From contig NZ_JACYGY010000001.1 in NCBI RefSeq assembly GCF_015221875.1, positions 3,512,501 to 3,576,500 of the forward strand: a stretch of 64,000 nucleotides of DNA, written 5' to 3'. Position 1 is the first letter of the stretch. Each line of letters opens with the position of its first letter. The DNA comes from Dyadobacter subterraneus. GTDB lineage: Bacteria; Bacteroidota; Bacteroidia; Cytophagales; Spirosomataceae. Shown piece after piece: positions 53,080 through 62,100 of this stretch. Position numbers and translations under genes: made by a program. The notes under the pieces are model-generated. The model ran no database searches, was not told where the DNA came from, and worked only from the letters and a program-made list of their open reading frames with translations.

Positions 53080-53242
53080 TTGTCAACCTGATTTAAAATA
53101 CCCTATTTCCATCATGTGGATACGGAGGTGGATATCAAAAATTATTGTATCCTTATCCAACATTAAGAATTCATTGAGACTACTACCAAAATCTAGCAAA
53201 GCACTTAATATAAATCCAGCCTATCAAATTGACAGTATAAAA

Positions 53243-53274
53243 TTTGGCAAATAATACCGAATGGTATAAATTTG
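53243..53274 (+). promoter_or_regulatory. promoter of the second TetR gene with operator in the spacer
   Basis: TTTG (53243-53246) and TAAATTTG (53267-53274, full match to TAnnTTTG) are 20 nt apart. The spacer holds the dyad ATACC-GAAT-GGTAT (53254-53267), placed so that a bound dimer would block RNA polymerase. The start codon is 18 bases downstream, so autoregulation is likely. Confidence 0.65.
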
Positions 53275-53292
53275 TGAAAAATAATTACAAAC

Positions 53293-53889
53293 ATGTCAAA
53301 AGCTGAAAAAACGAAGGCATTCATTATAGAGAAAACGGCGCCAATTTTTAACAGGAAGGGATATGCCGGAACTTCTATCAATGATATGACGGATGCAACC
53401 GGACTTACCAAGGGCAGCATTTATGGGAATTTCTCCAATAAAGATGAGGTTGCCCTGGCGGCATTTGATTATAACTTGCAAAAAATCAGAAAGATTTTCG
53501 CATCAGAAATGAGCCAGCAGGATACTGCAAAAGGACAACTTTTGGTATTTGTACATGTTTATATGAATTTTCTGTCTAATCCTTTTCCACCTGGAGGCTG
53601 CCCTATTCTTAACACAGCTATTGAAGCAGATGATACTCATCCGGAACTGCGCAAAAAAGTAGTTGCCGGAATTGTTGACTGGAAAAACAGAATAACAAGT
53701 GTAATTGAAAAGGGAATTGAACAAAAAGAATTTCCATCCTCCATTGATCCTGAACAAATTGCACTGACGATCATTGCTACCATTGAAGGCGGCGTGATGA
53801 TTACACAGGCAACAGGAAAACTGAATTATTTAAAAATGATTATGAAATCAGTGGAAAAGCTTATAAATGGATTGAGCAGTGAAAGTTAA
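53293..53889 (+). CDS. TetR/AcrR family transcriptional regulator
   Basis: A 198-residue protein. The HTH is FNRKGYAGTSINDMTDATGLTKGSIYGNFSNKDEVALAAFDYNL; the C-terminal domain (PPGGCPILNTAIEADDTHPELR...) is of the TetR_C type found in YxaF/LmrA-like regulators. It is a single gene with an operator-like dyad in its own promoter; no obvious target is next to it. Confidence 0.88.
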   Translation: MSKAEKTKAFIIEKTAPIFNRKGYAGTSINDMTDATGLTKGSIYGNFSNKDEVALAAFDYNLQKIRKIFASEMSQQDTAKGQLLVFVHVYMNFLSNPFPPGGCPILNTAIEADDTHPELRKKVVAGIVDWKNRITSVIEKGIEQKEFPSSIDPEQIALTIIATIEGGVMITQATGKLNYLKMIMKSVEKLINGLSSES

Positions 53890-53930
53890 AAAGCTGAACA
53901 AGCCGCTTTTGCATCCGGTTCAGCTTTTTA
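53887..53930. terminator. bidirectional terminator
   Basis: Bases 53887-53899 pair with 53918-53930 (13 bp; TAAAAAGCTGAAC arm), overlapping the TetR stop and lying 20 bases from the converging oxidoreductase stop. Confidence 0.8.
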
Positions 53931-53950
53931 ATGGAATAATCTAAACACAA

Positions 53951-55129
53951 TTAAACGGTAAGTTTAATCATTTGGGCTTGCTTTTGAGCTTTTAAAGACA
54001 ACTCAGTGGCAAGGAAGCAATGCTCCTGGGACATGGCAGTTTCTGTCCTGTTCAATACATCGTCAACCAGCTGTTTTCCGTAAGGTAGTGGCTCTTTACT
54101 GCAATCAATATACTGAGTATCTTTTTTGTTAACCAGAAATAAATGGTTTCCTCCGTCGCGCCCGGCGATATCAATATTTTTACGAATTTCAATATAACCT
54201 TCTGTACCTAAAATAGTTAACCTGCCGTCACCCCATGATTTCAGACCATCTGGTGTGAACCAGTCAACCCGTATATATCCAGTGCCTCCATTTCCCCGGA
54301 TTATGCAGTCTCCAAAATCCTCAAACTTAGGATATTGCGGATGATTCACATTTCCTACCTGCGACGCAACAACTTCCGCCTTTGTGGATCCGGTAAAAAA
54401 TAGAAACTGATCGAACTGATGTGAGGCAATATCGCAGATAACGCCGCCATAACGTTTGGCATCAAAGAACCAGTCAGGGCGGGTACTTAACGACGTTCTG
54501 TGTGGCCCCAAACCGATGGTTTGGATTACTTTTCCAATCGCACCCGCCTTAACCAGCTCTCCTGCTTTTACCGTCGCACGATTTTCCAGTCTTTCACTGA
54601 ACATGATAGAATAAATTCTACCAGTTTCCTTTTGAACTTTCCGCACCTGTGCCAATTGTTCCAAAGAAGTTATACCCGGTTTGTCTGCCATATAATCTTT
54701 TCCAGCCTTCATAACGCGAATGCCAATTGGTGCGCGCTCATCAGGAATAGCTGAACTTAAAACCAGCTGTATAGATTTATCGTCTAAAATTTCTTTTTCA
54801 CTTGCGGCCAGTTTTGCATCCGGAAAACGTTTTGCAAATGCTGCGGTAAGATCGGCTTCTTTGGCATAATAGGCTACCAACTGCCCGCCTCCTCTTGTTA
54901 CGGCCTCAACCTGTCCATAAATATGACCGTGATTCATACCGATAACCGCAAATTTTATACGACCGGGTTCCACTACAAAATTATCATTTGGTTCAACTAC
55001 TTCGTCTTTTTTACTACCGGCCAGTATGTTCCCAGCCTCGCCCGGAAGTGCTGACATCATGACGAGTCCGGCGGCTTTACTCATCGTATTACGTATAAAA
55101 TCGCGGCGGTTATCTTCTGCTTTTTTCAT
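53951..55129 (-). CDS. Gfo/Idh/MocA family oxidoreductase with Tat-type leader
   Basis: A 392-residue protein when started at MKKAEDNRRDFIRNTMSKAAG, which leaves a twin-arginine motif (NRRDFIRN) near the N-terminus; a longer start at 55171 is possible. The Rossmann strand is IKFAVIGMNHGHIYGQV, atypical in having no GxGxxG; DYMADKPGITSLEQL holds the conserved K-P motif; the later domain has DIASHQFDQFLFF, with the conserved H. Probably an exported sugar or inositol oxidoreductase with NAD(P); substrate unknown. Confidence 0.85.
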   Translation of the reverse strand: MKKAEDNRRDFIRNTMSKAAGLVMMSALPGEAGNILAGSKKDEVVEPNDNFVVEPGRIKFAVIGMNHGHIYGQVEAVTRGGGQLVAYYAKEADLTAAFAKRFPDAKLAASEKEILDDKSIQLVLSSAIPDERAPIGIRVMKAGKDYMADKPGITSLEQLAQVRKVQKETGRIYSIMFSERLENRATVKAGELVKAGAIGKVIQTIGLGPHRTSLSTRPDWFFDAKRYGGVICDIASHQFDQFLFFTGSTKAEVVASQVGNVNHPQYPKFEDFGDCIIRGNGGTGYIRVDWFTPDGLKSWGDGRLTILGTEGYIEIRKNIDIAGRDGGNHLFLVNKKDTQYIDCSKEPLPYGKQLVDDVLNRTETAMSQEHCFLATELSLKAQKQAQMIKLTV

Positions 55130-55372
55130 CTTTTCAATTTTAAAAACTAAGTTCCTGTTCAGGTTTTTCACTTTTAATGGAAGACTTCAATACGCAATAC
55201 TTACCCTTAAATGTTATTTTTATTAATCCTTTTGTCCAAATAAAAATTAATATTCCATTAAATCGAAATATTTACGCCAACTTTTAAAATTACTCTCAGA
55301 TTACTGCCCCCGGAAATTGCAAAGTATCATAAATAATCTGAAATTGCGCCCCCAAATTTTTAGTGATTAATA

Positions 55373-56632
55373 ATGACCAGTATTTCCTGCGGTATCGATT
55401 TTGGAACTTCCAATTCAAGTATAGCAATAGCAAACCAAGGCAATGTTCACCTCGTAGCCGTAGAGGGTTCGAGTACAACCACGCCAAGCGCCATGTTTTT
55501 TCTTCGCAAAGGCAATATTCCGTTTTATGGAAGAGCAGCGGTAAATATGTTTCTGGAAAGAAATCCGGGACGTTTTATGAGAAGTTTGAAACGTGTTCTG
55601 GGAACTCCTGTGATGCGCCAGGGCACAATGGTTAATGGTGAACTTATGCGCTTCGACCAGATCATCACTTCTTTTTTAAAAAATCTCAAAGACAAAGCAG
55701 ACGAAGATGCAGGTTTGGAAATCGAAAATGTGGTGATGGGCCGTCCGGTTCATTTTGTTGATAATGATCACGCAGCTGACAGTCGGGCAGAGAATGAACT
55801 TAAACTGATTGCCAAGCAATTAGGTTTTAAAAATATTGATTTTCAGTTTGAACCAATCGCCGCTGCTTTTGCCCACGAGATTAATATCAGCGGAGAAAAA
55901 CTTGCGATTGTTGTGGATTTGGGTGGAGGAACCTCAGATTTTACGGTGATCAGACTTTCCAATCAATATATCAACAAAGCTGACCGTTCTTCTGATATTC
56001 TGGCCAATACCGGTATTCGTGTTGGAGGTAATGATTTTGACAAAGATTTGAGTCTGGCAGCCATTATGCCTGAACTTGGTTACCGGAGTACATACGGAAC
56101 GAAAAATCTGGAAGTTCCGCTTTATCACTATTTTGATCTTTCAGAATGGAGTAAGGTAAATTTTCTTTATACAACAAAAATTATTTCCCAAACCAAGCAG
56201 ATCCTTTTTGAAGCACATGACAAAACGCGTTACAAAAGATTGTTGCAGGTTTTGGAACAGGAAACAGGACATACATTGCTGGCCACTACGGAGGAAACCA
56301 AGATTGCATTAACCTCTCAATCCGAATATGATGCGCCTTTTGACTTTCTGGAAGACGGACTCACCACAAGGGTGACGCGTGAGCAGTTTGACGAAGCGAT
56401 CGTTCAAAAAATTGATAAAATTTCAGAATCTGCACTGCAATGTCTGCGCGATGCAGGCGTACAAAAAGAAGATATTGATCTGGTAATTCTAACCGGAGGC
56501 TCTACCGAAGTACCACTTATACAAACTGAATTTAAAAAATTGTTTCCCAATGCGGCTTTGGCTGATGAAAACAAGCTTTCAAGCGTTGGCTTAGGTCTGG
56601 CTTACGACAGCCAAAACAAGTTTGGAAGATAG
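55373..56632 (+). CDS. Hsp70-like protein of the YegD type
   Basis: A 419-residue protein. CGIDFGTSNSSIAIA (phosphate 1), IVVDLGGGTSDFTVIRL (phosphate 2) and LVILTGGSTEVPLIQ (adenosine) are the ATPase motifs. It has the nucleotide-binding domain but lacks the full substrate-binding and lid regions of DnaK (~640 residues), as in YegD-type proteins. Probably a specialised chaperone; partner unknown. No J-protein gene is nearby. Confidence 0.85.
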   Translation: MTSISCGIDFGTSNSSIAIANQGNVHLVAVEGSSTTTPSAMFFLRKGNIPFYGRAAVNMFLERNPGRFMRSLKRVLGTPVMRQGTMVNGELMRFDQIITSFLKNLKDKADEDAGLEIENVVMGRPVHFVDNDHAADSRAENELKLIAKQLGFKNIDFQFEPIAAAFAHEINISGEKLAIVVDLGGGTSDFTVIRLSNQYINKADRSSDILANTGIRVGGNDFDKDLSLAAIMPELGYRSTYGTKNLEVPLYHYFDLSEWSKVNFLYTTKIISQTKQILFEAHDKTRYKRLLQVLEQETGHTLLATTEETKIALTSQSEYDAPFDFLEDGLTTRVTREQFDEAIVQKIDKISESALQCLRDAGVQKEDIDLVILTGGSTEVPLIQTEFKKLFPNAALADENKLSSVGLGLAYDSQNKFGR

Positions 56633-56646
56633 CATTAATTCCAATT

Positions 56647-56685
56647 AAAAAATCCATTATACATCAGCTGTATAATGGATTTTTT
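56647..56685. terminator. strong bidirectional terminator
   Basis: A perfect 17-bp stem (56647-56663 with 56669-56685) with a 5-nt loop, flanked by A- and T-runs, sits between the convergent Hsp70-like and sugar dehydrogenase genes. Confidence 0.9.
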
Positions 56686-56709
56686 TTAACCACGTGTACA
56701 TGCGGTGTC

Positions 56710-58449
56710 TCACTTACCCGAAACCTCTGCTGCGTTTTTTATTCTTCTGATTTTTCCGTCACTTTTGGTCATCACATACATTTCCTTTGTGAAAGGATTA
56801 TACTCAATTCTAAGATCGACCCTTTTGGAACCTGACATTTGCTGCAAATCCGTTGGCTTAGAATCTTTTACAATATTGATTTCATAAACGGCCGAATCTG
56901 AAAGCTGTTTATTGATGTTGATACAGAAAATCCGGCCGTTGACAATATCACCAAAGACGTATTTATTTTTCAAAGCGGTGAGATTTCCTTCATATACATA
57001 ACCTCCGCTGATCGCGTTTCCATCCTTGTGATCGTAAGCTGCAAACGGTTTGATAAAATTATCTTTTTCCGATTTATTGATTTTATAAACGTTTTTAAGA
57101 TCGGAAGGAGAAATTCCAAAACTTCCCTCACGCGTATTCCAGCCATAATCTCCACCTTTTACGATCACGTTGACTTCCTCAAAATTGGACTCTCCTACTT
57201 CCGCGCTAAACATAATTTTTCCATGGGTAAGATCCCAGGACATCCGGTGGGGATTCCGGAATCCAAAAGCATAAATCTCCTTATATGTTTTAGGATCAGT
57301 ATTATTGACGAAAGGATTACCGGCGGGAATACCATATTGACCGTTTCTACTATTATTCCCAAGTGGATTAATGCGGATTATCGTGCCCAAAAGAGAATTT
57401 AAAGTATGCGTGATTTCCGGATGTTTTCCAATCGTGGAGCCACCGTCACCAGTTCCAATAAACAGCATTCCATAATCAGGATCGTTTTTACTGATTCCGG
57501 GAATAAAACCAATATCCTGAGTGCCATGCACCACTCCCGGAACGTTGATACGTAATAATTCTCTTCTTGTACCTTCAAAAGTTTTGCTTTTCACATCATT
57601 GATTTTCCACTCAGACACAACCCATTGCAGTGCCACTTTAATTGAATCGGGAAATTCATAATCCGCTTTTTTACCAGCGGGTTCTTCCGTGTGGGTAATG
57701 TAAATCAGGCCATTATTCAAATAATCAGGATGAAAAGCGAAACTTCCCAGTCCGGTTCCCAGACCTGGGGTATTCACATATTTATCAATTTTCGTTCTGA
57801 TATCGAGAAAAACTTCTGCCTTTCCTTTTTCAATTCTATAAATAATACCACGCTGATCACTGACATAAAGTGTCCCGTCAGACGAGGGATGCGGACGCAT
57901 ATTAGCAATTCTGGTTAAAGGAGGTTTGTCCGACGAGGCTGGAATCTGTACAAAATCTTCGAGCTCTATCTGAATACCGGATTTTTTAACCGGCGTGCCA
58001 AATCTTTCGCTGGATTGTGATACCGCATTTTCAGTTTTGACAACAAGTGGCTGAATTTTATTAAGTTTTGTCTCATGATCGATGTAAGCCAAAATCGAGT
58101 TTATTTCAGCCGGTTTCAGAAAATCATAAGACATCATTATCATATTATACTTCTTATGAAGACTTACAGCTCTTGGCTCCCCCGATTCTATCACTTTTGC
58201 CGGATTTTGAATAAATTCGGTCAGTGCCTTTGCTGATAACAACTGCGTAATTCCACCAAGTTGTGGACCTATCTCTTCATGGTCGATAGCATGACAAGAG
58301 GCACAATTGGTATTGAATAATCGCATTCCGGTAGCGAGTGTTTTTTTATCAGTCGGGTATCTGGCAGGAGCTTTCTGGCCGACAGCGCAATTGATTGAAA
58401 TTGTTATCGAAAATAAAAAGCAAAATAAAGAAAGAAGAGATTTAAGCAT
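56710..58449 (-). CDS. cytochrome c fused to a PQQ-type sugar dehydrogenase propeller
   Basis: A 579-residue exported protein (hydrophobic leader ~1-24). An N-terminal cytochrome c domain has the heme motif C49-x2-C52-H53 and a likely Met ligand at MMSYDF. The rest is a six-bladed propeller of the glucose/sorbosone dehydrogenase family (GLGSFAFHPDYLNNGLIYITHT, GDGGSTIGKHPE, FGFRNPHRMSWD, GGDYGWNTREG, SGGYVYEG). It would oxidise a sugar or alcohol in the periplasm and pass electrons to its own heme. Confidence 0.88.
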   Translation of the reverse strand: MLKSLLSLFCFLFSITISINCAVGQKAPARYPTDKKTLATGMRLFNTNCASCHAIDHEEIGPQLGGITQLLSAKALTEFIQNPAKVIESGEPRAVSLHKKYNMIMMSYDFLKPAEINSILAYIDHETKLNKIQPLVVKTENAVSQSSERFGTPVKKSGIQIELEDFVQIPASSDKPPLTRIANMRPHPSSDGTLYVSDQRGIIYRIEKGKAEVFLDIRTKIDKYVNTPGLGTGLGSFAFHPDYLNNGLIYITHTEEPAGKKADYEFPDSIKVALQWVVSEWKINDVKSKTFEGTRRELLRINVPGVVHGTQDIGFIPGISKNDPDYGMLFIGTGDGGSTIGKHPEITHTLNSLLGTIIRINPLGNNSRNGQYGIPAGNPFVNNTDPKTYKEIYAFGFRNPHRMSWDLTHGKIMFSAEVGESNFEEVNVIVKGGDYGWNTREGSFGISPSDLKNVYKINKSEKDNFIKPFAAYDHKDGNAISGGYVYEGNLTALKNKYVFGDIVNGRIFCININKQLSDSAVYEINIVKDSKPTDLQQMSGSKRVDLRIEYNPFTKEMYVMTKSDGKIRRIKNAAEVSGK

Positions 58450-58598
58450 AAACAGATTATCCGGGCGTTTTAATAAATCAGGCCATTTTTAGTAAAATCT
58501 CTTTTATAGAAAACTCTACTCATATTTTAATCAGAAGACGATTATTATAATGATTTGCCATGATTGCAGCGTCAACATAATTGATACGACATAAAAAA

Positions 58599-58618
58599 AC
58601 CGGAGCCAAGGCTCCGGT
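58599..58618 (-). terminator. intrinsic terminator of the small periplasmic protein gene
   Basis: ACCGGAGCC (58599-58607) pairs with GGCTCCGGT (58610-58618) around a 2-nt gap; on the minus strand a T-run (TTTTTTT) follows directly. Confidence 0.85.
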
Positions 58619-58648
58619 GCTATCACGTTGAGTAAAGTAAGGCACTAT

Positions 58649-58954
58649 CTATTCTACATTTTTACCATTCTTATCCAGCTTTACTCTGGCATTTTCACTA
58701 CCTTTTTTAACGGATAAGTCATAGTATTGAGTTTTGTCATCATTGGTGACCAGGTATGCAGTGGTTACCTTCCATCCTGCAAATGCGTCACTATTAATAG
58801 TTGCTTTAACAGCTGCCGGTAAATCTTCCGGTTTTACCGAAATTTTTTCCTGGGTTAATGTCACAGCGTGATTAGGTTCCGTTATAGGAGCAGCCTGAAC
58901 AGAGGCGAAAGAGATAAGTGTTAAGGCTACTGCCGACATTATTAACTTTTTCAT
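58649..58954 (-). CDS. small exported protein, possibly PepSY-like
   Basis: A 101-residue protein from the Met of MKKLIMSAVALTLISFASVQA (start at 58954), with a clear signal peptide cut near VQA. The frame continues upstream to 59023 but lacks leader character there. The mature part (LPAAVKATINSDAFAGWKVTTAYLVTNDDKTQYYDLSVKKG) resembles small periplasmic PepSY-type or BLIP-like proteins of Bacteroidota. Function unknown. Confidence 0.6.
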   Translation of the reverse strand: MKKLIMSAVALTLISFASVQAAPITEPNHAVTLTQEKISVKPEDLPAAVKATINSDAFAGWKVTTAYLVTNDDKTQYYDLSVKKGSENARVKLDKNGKNVE

Positions 58955-59197
58955 GATCTGTGTTTTTAATGAGAATCTATTTTCTGTGCTTCCGCACCGT
59001 GATTTGTAACCAACCAGTATCATGCCAAACCTTAAATTCCTTGAAAATCAGAACATTCATGAAATCCGGTTATTGCCCGAAATGTTCTTAACGTCCCCAT
59101 CTTGTTGAATAAATCTTCAATTCCGAATTCATAAAATACATTGAAAAATGAATTAAATTATAGAAATTGATTTTTCATCCCACTATACTTCATCTAT

Positions 59198-62100
59198 ATG
59201 AAATCAACGCTACTCTTAAAAATCCTCTTTCTTCTTGTTCTTCCACTAAGTGTGATCTCACAGAACAATCAGAATTATCAGATCGAATTAAAAAGCGGTT
59301 CTTTCACGCCTGAAAAAAATGTTGGTACCGGTAAAGTCGAATCGATTAATGCCAGATTGATACCTGACAAAAAGATTTTTGTTGTCATCCAGTTTGAAGA
59401 AATCCCCGGACCTGCTGAACGTGAACGGTTGAAAGCAGAAGGAATTGACCTGCTGGAATACATACCAAATAATGCTTATACGGCAACAATTACCGGATCG
59501 CTGTCCGAAATTTCTCTGAAAAGATCAAAAGCCCGGGCCGTTATTTCCTTGACAGCAAGTCAAAAATTGCATCCTTCGTTATTAAAAAAACCGTTTCCTG
59601 AGCAAACCAGAATAGTAAAAGGACAAGTTGACGTCTGGATTAATTTTCCTAAATCATTTTCATTTGACGAAATAAAAGAGCAGTTAAAAACCGATCAGTT
59701 CGAAATTATTTCAACTGTTCACCAGACTTATCAGGTTTTGGAAATAAGAGTTCCGGAAGATCGGTTGAATGAGCTGGCTCTTAAAAATTATGTTCAATAC
59801 GTAGAACCGGTGCCGGCTCCCGACAAGCCAAACAATATCAACAGTACTGGCAATGGCCGGGCAAATGTGCTTAATTCCTCTTTGCCGTCAGGGAGAAATC
59901 TGCATGGGGAAGGCGTAATAGTTGGTGTGGGTGATGAGGCAAATCCGCTGCTTCATGTGGATTTGAGCAATCGCATTATTAACCGGGCTGCAATAAAGGC
60001 TGGTGGGCATGGTGTACACGTGATGGGGACGTTGGCAGGAGCAGGAATTGTTAACGAAAAATATACCGGTTACGCCCCGAAAGCAAAAATCATAGCACAA
60101 TATTATTCCAACATTCTGACTTACGCTTCAACATATGTACAGGATTTTGGAATGGTGATCACCAACAATTCCTACGGCAATGACGTCACAGATTGTTCTT
60201 CACTTGGCGCTTACAATTTGCAATCCTATATTCTGGATCAACAGGCATTTCAAATGCCTTACCTGCAACATGTTTTCGCCGCGGGGAATAGTGGAACAAT
60301 GACTTGCAGCCCTCATCCTTCCGGTTTTGGAAATATAGTTGGCGGATATCAGACGGCCAAAAATGTAATTAGTGTGGGAAATACAACAGTTGAGGGTATT
60401 ATCGCAACCAGTTCAAGCAGGGGGCCGGTAAAAGATGGAAGAATTAAACCCGAGATCAGTGCTCAGGGTTCAAGTTTAATTTCTTCTATTCCAGTAAATA
60501 ATTATGTCTCTTCAACCGGAACCAGCATGGCTTCACCGGCAGTTGCCGGCGGACTCACGCTACTTTATCAGCGTTACCGGGAACTTCATAGTCAGCAAAA
60601 TCCTAAAAACGGATTAATGAAAGCTATTTTGGTCAATGGCGGAACGGATCAGGGAAATGACGGACCGGACTATAAATATGGTTTTGGATGGATGAATCTT
60701 TTGCGCTCAGTAAAAATGATTGAAAGTGAAAGTTATAAAACCGCCTCCATCGCCTCTTCGCCCACTCCTCAAACTTATGATATTCAGATTCCTGCTAATA
60801 CTGCAAAGGTTAAAGTAATGCTATACTGGAACGACCCCGCCCCTTCCGTTTTATCCGGGAAAAATCTTGTTAACGACCTTGATTTGACGGTTACAAAACC
60901 TTCTGCCGAAACTGTCTTTCCAAAATTACTAGACCCTACGCCTGCTAACACTAACAATCCGGCAACTACCGGGGCAGACCATATTAATAACATTGAGCAG
61001 GTTATAATTGACGCGCCCGTTGCAGGAAATTATCAGATCAATGTTAAAGGAACCGCCGTTAATCAGAATGGTACTCAGGAATATTTCGTTGTTTATGATA
61101 TTATTCCGGTTTCAACAACCATTACAAATCCTATTGGAAAAGAACGATATGCTGCCGCAGATTCGATTTACGTAGCCTGGGATTCTTTTGGGAATTCATC
61201 GAACGATTTTTCTGTGCAATATTCTACCAATGACGGAGCACAATGGAATCCGATTTCAGGGAATCTGACTGCAAACGGTCGTCAGCTCAAATGGGTTTTT
61301 CCGAATGTTTCTACTGATAAAGCAAGGGTAAAAGTAATTCAGAACGCAACCGGAGCAGAAAGTGTCAGCGAAGCATTTACCATCACTGGTCGTCCCGTGT
61401 TAAGCTTGTCCTCAGTTCAATGCGAAGGTTACGCAGCCTTGGAGTGGACGCCCATCAGCGGCGCCAGTGATTACGAGGTTATGATTTTAAAAGGCGGAGA
61501 AATGGTTTCGGCAGGTATTACTTCAAACACCAGTTTTACTTTCAACGGACTTAGCAGAGATTCTACTTACTGGTTTGCTGTTCGTGCCAGGATAAATGCG
61601 AGTCCCGGAATACGATCAATCGCCATTTCAAGAAAACCGGATTCCGGGAATTGCTCCGGGACAATTTCAGATAATGACTTGTTTCTTGAAGCCATTGTCA
61701 ACCCGGTTTCGTCCGGAAGATTATTGACATCAAAAGCATTAACCAATCAGAACAATGTTACGATCAGAATTAAAAATCTTGATGACCAGCCATTTTCAGG
61801 GCCGGTTTCTGTTGGGTATTCTGTAAATGGAACTGCTGTCGCTTCTGTTTCGGCATCATTAACAATTCCGGCGCAGGCGTCTTTTGATTACACTTTTTCG
61901 GATAAAGCCAATCTTGCCGCCGAAGGTTCATATTTGATTGAGGCATTTGCCAACGCACCCGCTGATACCGCAAAAAGAAATAATAAGATTTCACAAATCT
62001 TTGATCAGTTAAATAATGCGCCCATCACACTTCCTTTTCTGGACAACATTGAATCGGCATCTGTACAGGAAGTTACTATCGACAAAACCGGACTTCAAAA

